This document shows positions 46,601-49,445 of a DNA stretch of 64,000 bases, one piece after another. The translations under genes and the position numbers were made by a program. Source of the DNA: Osedax fenrisi (Eukaryota; Annelida; Polychaeta; Sabellida; Siboglinidae); NCBI GenBank assembly GCA_964019155.1, contig OZ025243.1, forward strand, positions 23,158,944 through 23,222,943, given 5' to 3'. How positions within the stretch are numbered: the stretch's first letter is position 1; each line of letters begins with the position of its first letter. The notes under the pieces are model-generated. The model was not told the DNA's origin, did not search any database, and worked only from the letters and a program-made list of their open reading frames with translations.

Positions 46601-48970
46601 CTCACAGTCTCTATCATTCAGCGACTGGCACACACACTGCACATATAGCCACATGCACCCCCATAGTTACCCTCACCCTCACCCCCCCGCACAGTCTCTA
46701 TCGTTCAGCGACTGGAGTAACGCCCTAGTATACAGCGGTAACGTGGGAACAGTTCAGGGCTGCCATCTGAAGTCTTTGCTCACCCTCGGACCTATCAGGA
46801 AACACGAGAAGAGGATGTTTGTTAGTCGCGTAGTGCGGCCACTTCTCACTAGGGGTCACACTATACATATGCGGTGATGTTAACGTAGCTCTATTTTCAA
46901 GTGATTCTAAGCTACAATAGACAATTCTTTTTATATGATTAATAATTAATATTATAATTAATTATAATTAATAATAGATGAATTTGTGTTTCCTGTAAAT
47001 CTTGTAATTAATCTTCTGGTAGAGATTCTCTGCACTCTCAATTTTCTATATGTAATAAAATAAATTACTCAATTTACTACATATTTTATACGCATTCAAT
47101 ATTATTCTGGTAAATGTTGCGGTAATGACAATATGAATTTGAATAAAGATATTATTTTATATAAATATAATCACTGTATTACAAATTGTATTATAAATGA
47201 AACAACCTATACGCTTAAATATTATTCCTAAATATTTATGGAGTTTAACCTTATGAATTAGAATGTTATTTATAAAATATTTAGACGTAGTAAACAATTG
47301 TCTAACTCGTCGTAACTCCATGTTTTGATAATGGAGTAACTGTAATAATCGTAATTACCCTTTATTTGCTCATTAGAAAATTTAATCATATCCCGATGTA
47401 TCACTGATACAACTATGATTAATTTCCCTCAGCTTCTCTACAAAACTCACCTTCAAGCTGATAGCTGTGGTGGTGACAATGGTACTGGTACCTCTAGTGA
47501 TAATCTGATAACCTTCGAGGACTTTGGAGACGTTAGTAACTATTCACCTCCCCCCCTCCCCGCGTACATCTATATCAACATATAAACTGCCTGCGTGGCT
47601 CCGGTTGGCTAAGGCATCAGAGTACAGGTAGTAGGTCGCGAGCTCAATCCTCGTTCGGACCAATAAATATGTCTTGAAATAATTTTAGAAGCGATCTAAT
47701 ATTATTGTATACGAAATTATCGGCTATCGTTAAAACCATGGATGCCTTAACTTTTAACTGGAGAGCAGCTTAAAATGGACATCGCAATGTTATAAGAGAA
47801 AACTACATTTAATTTCATGGATGTGATGAAAGCACTCAAAATAACAATACAATCCGAGTTGACCTTGACCTCTACCCCCTCCAGACTGCTTACGACCAGA
47901 AGTCCACGACCTACATGAATATACCACGCCAGTCAGACTACCACATGGTACCCGACGCATACACATACAAGAAGTCCGTCTACACTGTTAGTACAGAATA
48001 ATAGGTAAGGGGTACTAGGTAAGGGGTGTAGGTAGGGGGTACTAGGTAAGGGTTACTAGGTGAGGGGGTACTAGGTAAGGGGTAAGGGGGTACTAGGTAA
48101 GGGGTGTAGGTAAGGGGGTACTAGGTAAGGGGGCGGTACTACTCTGGTAGTGCTTAACGCTAGCTAGAGTCGATCATATACTACTATAGTAGTTCTTAGT
48201 ACTATGTCCATAGGTGGGGTAGGTACTAATATAGTAGTTATTAGTACTAGATACTTAAAGAAGTATTACTATAATAATAAAACTAAATTAATCTTATAAA
48301 CTTATGAATCCAAGCAAAATCCTTTATAGTTTATTACTATTATCATTGTTATACTTACTAAGTAACAATTGATTGCACAATAAATGTATAAATTGCAATC
48401 TCCAGTTGATCTATTCTTTAGATACCTTTGATCATCTCTCACGAATAGTTATCATCATTACTCTATATATGTATTAACACTTATATATTAGTTGTATTAA
48501 AGCCTGTTTTACATTCAACATTCTTAAATATAATACATGATAATGTGCAACCAACTAAAGCATACGTCGAAGCATAAGTTAAGGGTGCAAGCTGGCATTG
48601 GGTTTACAGTGTTAATTCTAGCTCTATCTAAAATGCTAAGGATACTAAACTAATAAAGGTCTTATCTAATATCGGTCGTTGGTCGTAAGCTACGATTGCA
48701 TGTTAATAATAAATACACTATTGTTTTAATAAATCACTAATTAATAGTGATTTGACCGCAGCATCTAAATAATAGCCGCAGCAGCATTCCGATAGTTATC
48801 TACGCCGCTGAACAATAGAGCATTGTTTCGCAACGATTACCTAACGCAACACCGCGTTCTAAATATAGATTTCGTTCAACAAGAACTACGGCTCACATAA
48901 CTGGACGTCGTCCGGTGGTTACAGCGGCCTGCTACGTGTTCTGCCCATACCTATTAGACACTTCGAATAA
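22521..48970 (+). CDS. TFIIIC subunit 2 homologue (TFIIIC110-like), 21-exon gene model
   Basis: Twenty-one plus-strand exons join into one frame of 1,230 codons plus TAA; the joins are phase-consistent, though the exon 10 donor was chosen to fit. The N-terminal half is acidic/basic with AT-hooks (about residues 167-176, 278-289) and three zinc-binding-like exons. The C-terminal half follows the GTF3C2 WD40 motif order: GGTIWSQDW, ENTQYLAVYAS, CRVQFWSF, LETDYGHIHQMQWAP, RLGLLACSSLHGHIYIHS, GHTTAVCWMK, CCDRKYIVTDVDN, YDNCYVDWSNALVYSGNVG, KRMFLLYKTHLQADS, HNWTSSGGYSGLLRV. GTF3C2 is part of TFIIIC, which binds the B box of tRNA genes for RNA polymerase III. The family call rests on remembered motif order, not an alignment. 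The join of exons 10 and 11 is the weak point. The model is longer than the human protein (about 911 aa). Confidence 0.75.
23535..24699. other. Intron 1
   Basis: Starts GTTAGC, ends CGTTCAG. AT-rich with a (TA)n run at about 24070-24111. No further exon was seen. Confidence 0.65.
24700..24786 (+). CDS. TFIIIC2-like exon 2: C2H2 zinc finger
   Basis: 29 codons, phase 0 at both ends, acceptor GATCGTTCAG, donor GTACAC. Reads KESTCHVCKKTFKASSKM and HTHMLVKHYLK: a classical C-x2-C-x12-H-x4-H finger with the conserved Phe. The linkage to exons 1 and 3 is by phase. Confidence 0.8.
24787..25482. other. Intron 2
   Basis: Starts GTACAC, ends TACACCAG. The frame runs on past the donor to 25080 without similarity to anything. 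It contains (AAT)n at about 24944-24963 and many ACGTAAT-type segments. No exon was seen. Confidence 0.55.
25483..25626 (+). CDS. TFIIIC2-like exon 3: C2HC zinc-knuckle
   Basis: 48 codons, phase 0/0, acceptor CGTACACCAG, donor GTTAGT. WSEEEPMGVEDLEYIFKV then CPKCGKMYVQRMG and LYLRHLVFCGRE give C-x2-C-x13-H-x3-C, a zinc finger with Cys as last ligand. Strong codon-level GC contrast with the flanks. Confidence 0.82.
25640..26045. repeat. Intronic minisatellite with (GT)n, between exons 3 and 4
   Basis: About five degenerate units of 60-100 bp, each a GATGTCCTTATNAGTAGCCC box followed by CATTGTTGTGTGTGTATGTG-type GT repeats. Frames open across it on both strands are repeat artefacts. It begins within 30 bp of the exon 3 donor. 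Confidence 0.8.
26087..26248 (+). CDS. TFIIIC2-like exon 4: second C2HC finger
   Basis: 54 codons to a GTTAGT donor, phase 0. TVFSSTIISDDSSPSSLPLS is followed by EACQYCGVSVLCPKLRVHE and LKCDKNVQN, giving C-x2-C-x11-H-x3-C. The start is set by phase at AGTAAG/ACA; other AGs nearby do not fit. The downstream end is firm. Confidence 0.72.
26249..27799. other. Intron 4
   Basis: About 1.55 kb of AT-rich DNA, starting GTTAGT. No exon-like island or element with identifiable ends was seen. Confidence 0.6.
27800..27921 (+). CDS. TFIIIC2-like exon 5 (Ser-rich), strand ambiguous
   Basis: Acceptor GACCCTTAG, donor GTTTCG, phase 0 to 2. Reads DASSSSSSFSSSSDEKATNS and SLDDDSSPLIVTSKRKSAI. The AG left at its end combines with the G starting exon 6 to give Arg, which supports this strand. 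However, the minus strand holds a complete ATG-to-TAA frame of 40 codons over the same bases (27918-27796), acidic, beginning MADLRFEVTISGDE. The plus reading is preferred because it fits the gene in position and phase. Confidence 0.5.
28520..28905. repeat. Pyrimidine-rich minisatellite before exon 6
   Basis: Degenerate tandem units of about 45 bp of the type TCTGCCCTATATCTCCCC, TTATCACCCTATCTACCC, TTGTCCCCATA, seven or more units. It ends about 40 bp upstream of the exon 6 acceptor, so it may act as an oversized polypyrimidine tract. Confidence 0.8.
28947..29275 (+). CDS. TFIIIC2-like exon 6: acidic then Lys-rich linker
   Basis: Acceptor TAAGGACAG (phase 2), donor GTTTGT (phase 1). The frame reads TSDSDNNSAYSTDGKSSSED, a long run of Asp/Glu/Ser (SDAEEEEEVESNDSEASDE), then basic AKSAKKAKKVSPVKAV and SKASITYKTHGTDVVEIYNK. 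Low-complexity charge blocks suggest a disordered nuclear linker. The last part, from SITYKTHG on, looks like folded protein. Confidence 0.78.
29276..29571. other. Intron 6, first part
   Basis: Contains a segment at about 29421-29451 (CCGATATAAAGAAAGTGGAT, TAGCAATTGA) that matches the inner terminal-repeat sequence of the element at 30898-31631. No exon. Confidence 0.5.
29572..30647. mobile_element. hAT-like non-autonomous element with CAGGGTTG ends
   Basis: Left end CAGGGTTGGCTGTTTTTTCG, right end (reverse complement) CAGGGTTGATAGGGTTTTTT. It is flanked by an exact 8-bp duplication ATTAAAAC (29564-29571 and 30648-30655). No transposase frame is present. At about 30028-30230 it includes a less AT-rich insert beginning GCCCAATTCACACCGAC, perhaps a second nested element. 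Located in intron 6. Confidence 0.85.
30898..31631. mobile_element. Long terminal-inverted-repeat element
   Basis: The left arm (TAGTGTATTTCGACTGCAGC ... AGTGCCATACACTACATTC, then AATTG ... CTTTCTTTATATCGATG) reads inverted at the right end (ATCGATATAAAGAATGTGG, GCAATTGAATGTAGTGTATG, TACTTCGCTGTAATCGC ... ACACTA). Arms of about 75-85 bp have indels. The interior is AT-rich without transposase. The target duplication is unclear. Located in intron 6. Confidence 0.65.
31840..31937 (+). CDS. TFIIIC2-like exon 7
   Basis: Acceptor CACTCTCCCACTAG, donor GTTAGG, phase 1 to 0. Reads GGEMSRQTARDLMIAYNFIW (first Gly shared with exon 6) and RPNEDDMLAVDKQ. Phase fits exon 6 (G+GT) and exon 8. No motif recognised; clear GC-rich coding island. 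Confidence 0.72.
32351..32672 (+). repeat. Intronic duplication, copy A
   Basis: Begins CCCCGCTGACCTGTGACCCG and ends with GATACCCTATAGGTTTACTA and the following 21 bases. The same sequence recurs at 33057-33349 with few differences in its outer thirds and an indel in the middle. It holds several TAGCCTATAGTAT-type subrepeats. No coding frame. Confidence 0.85.
32673..33056 (+). mobile_element. Dispersed AT-rich element between the duplicated units
   Basis: Begins GGGTAGACCGCTTTTGAATT. Similar in order and spacing to 55555-55860 (AAGGCAGACCGTTTTTAAAT ... CTTTAATGAAGA ... ATGTATTTGT), so it is a dispersed repeat. No inverted ends or coding sequence were recognised. Confidence 0.5.
33057..33349 (+). 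repeat. Intronic duplication, copy B
   Basis: Second copy of 32351-32672. The first 130 bp are almost identical (one C/A difference noted in AGGTGGCGCC versus AGGTGGAGCC). Confidence 0.85.
33350..33929. other. Intron 7, 3' part, with (GT)n
   Basis: Contains (TA)n near 33410-33460 and a (GT)n run at about 33570-33614. The open frame across these is repeat-driven. Nothing else recognised. Confidence 0.6.
33930..34123 (+). CDS. TFIIIC2-like exon 8
   Basis: Acceptor AAAACCCACAG, phase 0 start. Reads LCKILYKKFKDISSEMKEKR, LFQGLAGADSLLADWTKCDA, SLARSRLPYFVLINYAHHLY. The end is placed at TGTAG/GTGGTA (phase 2) because that fits exon 9; the final YAYFC residues are the least certain. Confidence 0.7.
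34371..34486 (+). CDS. TFIIIC2-like exon 9
   Basis: Acceptor AAACATTAG, phase 2 to 1. Reads GSEFKGRLSPKFKVVYSYPK, KKKPTDEVQLEMFATLDH. The donor is placed at CACC/GTTTGT, which joins in frame to exon 10 (C+TA = Leu). The basic patch YPKKKKPTDE could be a nuclear localisation signal. Confidence 0.72.
34659..34835 (+). CDS. TFIIIC2-like exon 10, 3' end unresolved
   Basis: Acceptor GTGTGGACTTTTAG after a long (TA)n run. Reads RVHRDWCCTFADGERTIPLS, QSVSRIAVYKLVDY and stays open through a TATA-rich stretch (TIYIYIYG...). The donor is uncertain: GTATAAG at 34742 (phase 2), GTCGAC at 34752 (phase 0), GTAATA at 34811 (phase 0) or GTATGT at 34836 (phase 1). Only the last fits the phase of exon 11, so I drew it there, but it would add about 26 unlikely residues. 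Confidence 0.5.
34924..35022 (+). CDS. TFIIIC2-like exon 11: start of the WD40-like half
   Basis: Acceptor CACTCCGATACAG, frame VGCTINVGGTIWSQDWLPQP, LPKTRPKFNFKY, ending A/GTTTGT in phase 1. The motif GGTIWSQDW corresponds to the GGPVW-x-DW region at the start of the GTF3C2 propeller. The phase fits exon 12 (A+AC = Asn). Confidence 0.72.
35519..35651 (+). CDS. TFIIIC2-like exon 12
   Basis: Acceptor AACATCGCAG. Reads CENTQYLAVYASYRCETFSL, DARDSHEKCRVQFWSFRNLS, FSSK, with donor GTTTAC in phase 2. A QYLAV-x-A strand followed by an IQIW-like strand (CRVQFWSF) is the hallmark of this propeller blade. AA+A gives Lys at the join with exon 13. Confidence 0.8.
35652..37223. other. Intron 12 with trinucleotide arrays
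   Basis: Apart from the repeat at 36300-36720, it holds ATT/ATC arrays (about 36215-36305 and 36985-37140) and a C-rich patch at about 36047-36063. Frames across the arrays on the minus strand are artefacts. Confidence 0.65.
36300..36720 (-). repeat. Dispersed repeat family, possible LINE 3' UTR, copy 3
   Basis: Reverse complement of 2852-3275 over about 400 bp. In this copy the 3' end, read on the minus strand, runs into CAATCAATCAAT and then an AAT array, the sort of short tandem tail seen on LINEs. Confidence 0.7.
37224..37323 (+). CDS. TFIIIC2-like exon 13
   Basis: Acceptor CTCCTGCCTACAG with a strong polypyrimidine tract. Reads VKHKPRLCLALETDYGHIHQ, MQWAPASKAYDTE, ending GTTACT in phase 0. 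The pattern KP-x-L-x-LA-x-x-x-DYG-x-I-x-x-x-x-W-x-P matches the corresponding GTF3C2 blade. Confidence 0.85.
37411..40033. mobile_element. hAT-like element with TAGCGATGTAAATG ends
   Basis: Terminal inverted repeats TAGCGATGTAAATG (exact for 14 bp), flanked by an exact 8-bp duplication GTCCTTAC (37403-37410 and 40034-40041). The interior of 2.6 kb is AT-rich with no transposase. It includes an ACTCGACTCG/CACTCGAGTACTC patch near 37860-37910, a GGGGCTGCCAACCTTTGGTC segment (about 38055) resembling another hAT end, and a LINE 3' end (38570-38880), so other elements are nested inside. Located in intron 13. Confidence 0.85.
38570..38885 (+). mobile_element. CR1-like LINE 3' terminus
   Basis: A decayed frame reads like the NSLPPYIRSIK region of CR1/L2 C-termini (GGAATTCACTCCCGCCCTAT), followed by an AT-rich 3' UTR and the tail AATAAACATTCAATCAATCA, a typical short-repeat LINE end. 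Nested in the hAT-like element. Confidence 0.6.
40042..40317. other. Intron 13, remnant of a further element
   Basis: Immediately right of the hAT target duplication starts TAGGGATATAAATGATGCCG, similar in style to the ends of the hAT element next to it, followed by GAGCCCAAGCCGAG and CAGCCCGAGCCGAG repeats. The right end was not identified. Confidence 0.4.
40318..40568 (+). mobile_element. tRNA-derived SINE, copy 1
   Basis: The head has a B-box-like GGGTTCGAGCCCCG (about 40357-40370) and ends CCGAACCCA. The body AAAATAATATTTAGAGGCGAT ... TATCGGCTTCTC ... GAGAACGGCTTCGAAGG ... TTATAAGTGAAAACTTATTC ends at AAAATAAAATAACA. The same body follows tRNA-like heads at 47591-47848 and, inverted, at 63742-63463. 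The A-box half is altered and there is no acceptor stem, so this is a SINE and not a tRNA gene. Confidence 0.82.
40700..40940. repeat. C-rich minisatellite abutting exon 14
   Basis: About six units of 33-38 bp of the type CTCCTCCACTGTACCCCC, TACCGTACCCCCCCC. The array runs straight into the exon 14 acceptor CCCCCCCAG. Proline-rich (plus) and glycine-rich (minus) frames across it are artefacts. Confidence 0.88.
40949..41025 (+). CDS. TFIIIC2-like exon 14
   Basis: Acceptor CCCCCCCAG, donor GTGCGT, phase 0 to 2. Reads KEDGEGLQRLGLLACSSLHG, HIYIH. The RLGLLA-x-x-x-x-x-G stretch is a strong match to the GTF3C2 family blade. AG joins T of exon 15 to give Ser. Confidence 0.85.
41026..41599. other. 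Intron 14
   Basis: AT-rich with short (GT)n after the donor (about 41061-41076) and ATTACTATTAGT-type repeats at 41230-41290. Nothing else recognised. Confidence 0.55.
41600..41711 (+). repeat. Tandem repeat built from the exon 15 splice acceptor
   Basis: Three units of about 50 bp, each containing (TCTGAAG)TATTCCTAAACRTACACATATTTCACCTATG. The last unit carries the acceptor CTCATCTGAAG/TATACCTAAACC used by exon 15; the preceding unit has CTCGTCTGAAG/TATTCCTAAACG with an intact AG at 41647-41648. Confidence 0.85.
41700..41797 (+). CDS. TFIIIC2-like exon 15
   Basis: Reads IPKPEFAEDDAYPIYKNKAC, IVLKQSSSSSSS, ending G/GTTCAT in phase 1. With the exon 14 junction it gives HSIPKPE, matching the S-L/I-P-x-PE motif after the RLGLLA blade in GTF3C2. 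The Ser run is coded by TCA repeats and may vary in length. Confidence 0.82.
41865..41920 (-). repeat. Fragment of the LINE-3'-like repeat family
   Basis: ATATTCGCTAACGATAGCATACGTTATTGGAATAAAC matches the TAACGTATGTTATCGTTAG block of 2852-3275 in inverse orientation. Short and truncated at both ends. Confidence 0.55.
42171..42377 (-). CDS. Possible antisense exon in intron 15, unrecognised
   Basis: A minus-strand frame reads EAGDYRSNNIAALLPSEYPA, IIEFRAELIIQSKQ, followed by GTGCAG which could be a donor. The amino-acid composition is protein-like and the region is less AT-rich than its flanks. There is no start, partner exon or known motif. It could be a remnant of a transposon gene or chance. 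Confidence 0.22.
   Translation of the reverse strand: MRGVGDGVGDTSGRGESNEEAGDYRSNNIAALLPSEYPAIIEFRAELIIQSKQVQAMTSAAIYYMIIE
42526..42724 (+). CDS. TFIIIC2-like exon 16
   Basis: Acceptor ATCGACCAG, phase 1; donor GTTACT, phase 2. Reads GTISIFNLTSILDGQSPLTC, QRSGQYAVLRPVLTVNYNYG, HTTAVCWMKNCNSSGVKGQL, FAVCCD. The G-x-ISIFNL strand and GHTTAVCW ... FAVCCDR are successive propeller strands. It is the longest and most confidently read exon of the C-terminal half. Confidence 0.87.
42745..42855 (+). repeat. 15-bp minisatellite after exon 16
   Basis: About seven units of consensus GGTTGCTATGGTAAC starting 20 bp beyond the exon 16 donor. Each unit contains a GGTAAC donor-like step. It is open on the plus strand only because the 15-bp unit is a multiple of three. 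Confidence 0.85.
42880..42972 (+). mobile_element. tRNA-SINE family, 5'-truncated copy
   Basis: GCGAAGGGATATTAGAATCA ... TGTTATAAGTAAAAAATTAG ... GTCTAAGTTCCTGGATGGAA matches the 3' third of the SINE at 63742-63463. There is no tRNA-like head. Confidence 0.7.
42973..43299. other. Intron 16, AT-rich part
   Basis: No feature recognised apart from short (GAT)n at about 43208-43220. Confidence 0.55.
43300..43570 (+). repeat. Tandem array carrying exon 17 acceptor copies
   Basis: Units of about 65-100 bp made of CACCTCCACCCCAAYCCCCATTACA, then TCGTACAG/GAARTACATAGTAACCGAYGTA. AG sites lie at 43377-43378, 43478-43479 and 43543-43544. In the first two units the exon-like part runs into TAA within nine codons; the third opens into exon 17. 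Confidence 0.88.
43545..43673 (+). CDS. TFIIIC2-like exon 17
   Basis: Acceptor CACGCACAG, phase 2. Reads KYIVTDVDNLHVHSICNTGP, VALSLQSPFYWPCMCITYDN, CY, donor GTTAGT in phase 2. With exon 16 it makes CCDRKYIVTDVDN, a DRK-x-x-x-x-D strand as in the GTF3C2 propeller, and the end CITYDNCY fits the family DNCY motif. Confidence 0.8.
43674..45239. other. Intron 17, AT-rich part
   Basis: About 1.5 kb without an exon or an element with recognisable ends; a (TA)n run lies at about 45105-45125. Confidence 0.6.
45240..45850 (+). repeat. Tandem repeat of about 110 bp, split by a hAT-like element
   Basis: Units share TAGACACGCCCCCTTTACGC, GGTAATSACTAGT, CTCGATACTTAAAGCTAGTC, AACGTCATATATTGTAGACA. Copies begin near 45312, 45400 and, after the inserted element, 45792-45850 (ATACTAAAAAGTGGTCAACA). 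It precedes exon 18 by about 0.9 kb. Confidence 0.7.
45429..45791. mobile_element. hAT-like mini-element with TAGTGATGGGA ends
   Basis: Inverted ends TAGTGATGGGA, flanked by GTAATGAC (45421-45428) and GTAATGCC (45792-45799), an 8-bp duplication with one mismatch. The left third is a tandem repeat of GGTTTCGAAACGGTTTCAGT units (about 32 bp, three copies) and the right third repeats ACTCGAAA. 363 bp, no transposase. Inserted in the tandem repeat of intron 17. Confidence 0.82.
46115..46265 (+). repeat. Dispersed repeat R2, copy b
   Basis: Matches the reverse complement of 13085-13237: ACCAACACACGCACGCCTAG, TGCCTGATATCACGCACTCA, CATTCCTTCGTGGCCGTTTC, GCATGACCGCACCACG. The 3' end GGATATACGCCGCTGTATAT keeps part of the hairpin seen in the other copy. 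Confidence 0.6.
46334..46708 (+). repeat. Minisatellite of exon 18 splice-acceptor units
   Basis: Five copies of GCACAGTCTCTATCRTTCAG/CGACTRG, with AG at 46364-46365, 46453-46454, 46551-46552, 46620-46621 and 46707-46708 (spacing 69-98 bp), separated by CACACACTGCATACCACAC and C-rich filler. Only the last copy opens into exon 18. The plus-strand frame across the array is an artefact. Confidence 0.92.
46709..46820 (+). CDS. TFIIIC2-like exon 18
   Basis: Acceptor TATCGTTCAG, donor GTTAGT. Reads DWSNALVYSGNVGTVQGCHL, KSLLTLGPIRKHEKRMF. The SDW/VDW-x-N-x-x-x-x-G-x-x-x-G blade and the KRMF end are in the family order. Phase 2 at the start, 0 at the end. The AG used is the fifth of a tandem series. 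Confidence 0.83.
46821..47432. other. Intron 18
   Basis: AT-rich; inverted ATTAATTATAATTAATAATA tracts near 46940-46980. No exon or element assigned. Confidence 0.55.
47433..47531 (+). CDS. TFIIIC2-like exon 19
   Basis: Acceptor TTTCCCTCAG, donor GTTAGT, phase 0/0. Reads LLYKTHLQADSCGGDNGTGT, SSDNLITFEDFGD. Joined to exon 18 it gives KRMFLLYKTHLQ, similar to the RRF-x-IYK-x-x-L motif of the family. A low-complexity Gly/Ser/Asp loop follows, as expected for an inter-blade insert. Confidence 0.78.
47591..47848 (+). mobile_element. tRNA-derived SINE, copy 2
   Basis: tRNA-like head GTGGCTCCGGTTGGCTAAGG (A-box region) and GCGAGCTCAATCCTC (B-box region, degenerate), then the family body: AAATAATTTTAGAAGCGATC, TTATCGGCTATCGTTAAAAC, GGATGCCTTAAC, GAGAGCAGCTT, GTTATAAGAGAAAACTACAT, and tail TCAAAATAACA. 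It ends 36 bp before exon 20, in the sense orientation of the gene. Confidence 0.82.
47885..47986 (+). CDS. TFIIIC2-like exon 20
   Basis: Acceptor TACCCCCTCCAG, donor GTTAGT, phase 0/0. Reads TAYDQKSTTYMNIPRQSDYH, MVPDAYTYKKSVYT. Tyr-rich extended strand region before the last blade. Frame and phase fit exons 19 and 21. Confidence 0.78.
48000..48130 (+). repeat. Donor-like minisatellite after exon 20
   Basis: Eight or so units of GGTACTAGGTAAGGG (15-20 bp) starting about 14 bp after the exon 20 donor. Nearly every unit holds AG/GTAAGG, a good match to the general donor consensus, whereas the exon itself uses GTTAGT. Confidence 0.88.
48131..48868. other. Intron 20, remainder
   Basis: No exon or delimited element recognised. 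A short patch at 48560-48660 is less AT-rich but has no open frame. Confidence 0.5.
48869..48970 (+). CDS. TFIIIC2-like terminal exon 21
   Basis: Acceptor TCTAAATATAG, phase 0. Reads ISFNKNYGSHNWTSSGGYSG, LLRVLPIPIRHFE, TAA at 48968-48970. The W-x-x-SGG-x-SG-x-x-RV sequence is the final strand pair seen near the C-terminus of GTF3C2 proteins. A variant poly(A) signal ATTAAA lies at 49038-49043. Confidence 0.82.
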   Translation: MSFNKNYGSHNWTSSGGYSGLLRVLPIPIRHFE

Positions 48971-49406
48971 CTACACTACACGCCACAGCCCGCCCTGATG
49001 GCAATCATTCATTAGCCGACAATCAACGACGATTTTAATTAAATGTGTATTTATTTACGATCTTGATTTAATATTTAAAATTAAATTATAAATATTTTAT
49101 TTAGAATTTTATATTTTAATAGAATCCTATTGCCATTTTTATTTTAAAGGTATACTTTCCTATTTACTAATATTATGTAATGGCATTTTATACATAGTAG
49201 TTGTAGTATAATATATTATTTTATATGCTATTATATTATTTTATTATTATAACTACCATCATATATTATGATTATTATGTTAGTTTTTTAGAACTTGTTC
49301 CAAGATTTGTTAAAATACATTATATATAATTTCTAAAAGTGATATTAGATGTATTTATATATATATGTATATTATTTAGTACAATTATAGATATGTACAA
49401 GGTGTG

Positions 49407-49445
<39 letters not shown>

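Noticed and set aside
46334..46877. Plus-strand frames of 104 and 74 codons over the acceptor array
   Set aside because: Array translation; only 46709-46820 has propeller-type sequence and correct phase.
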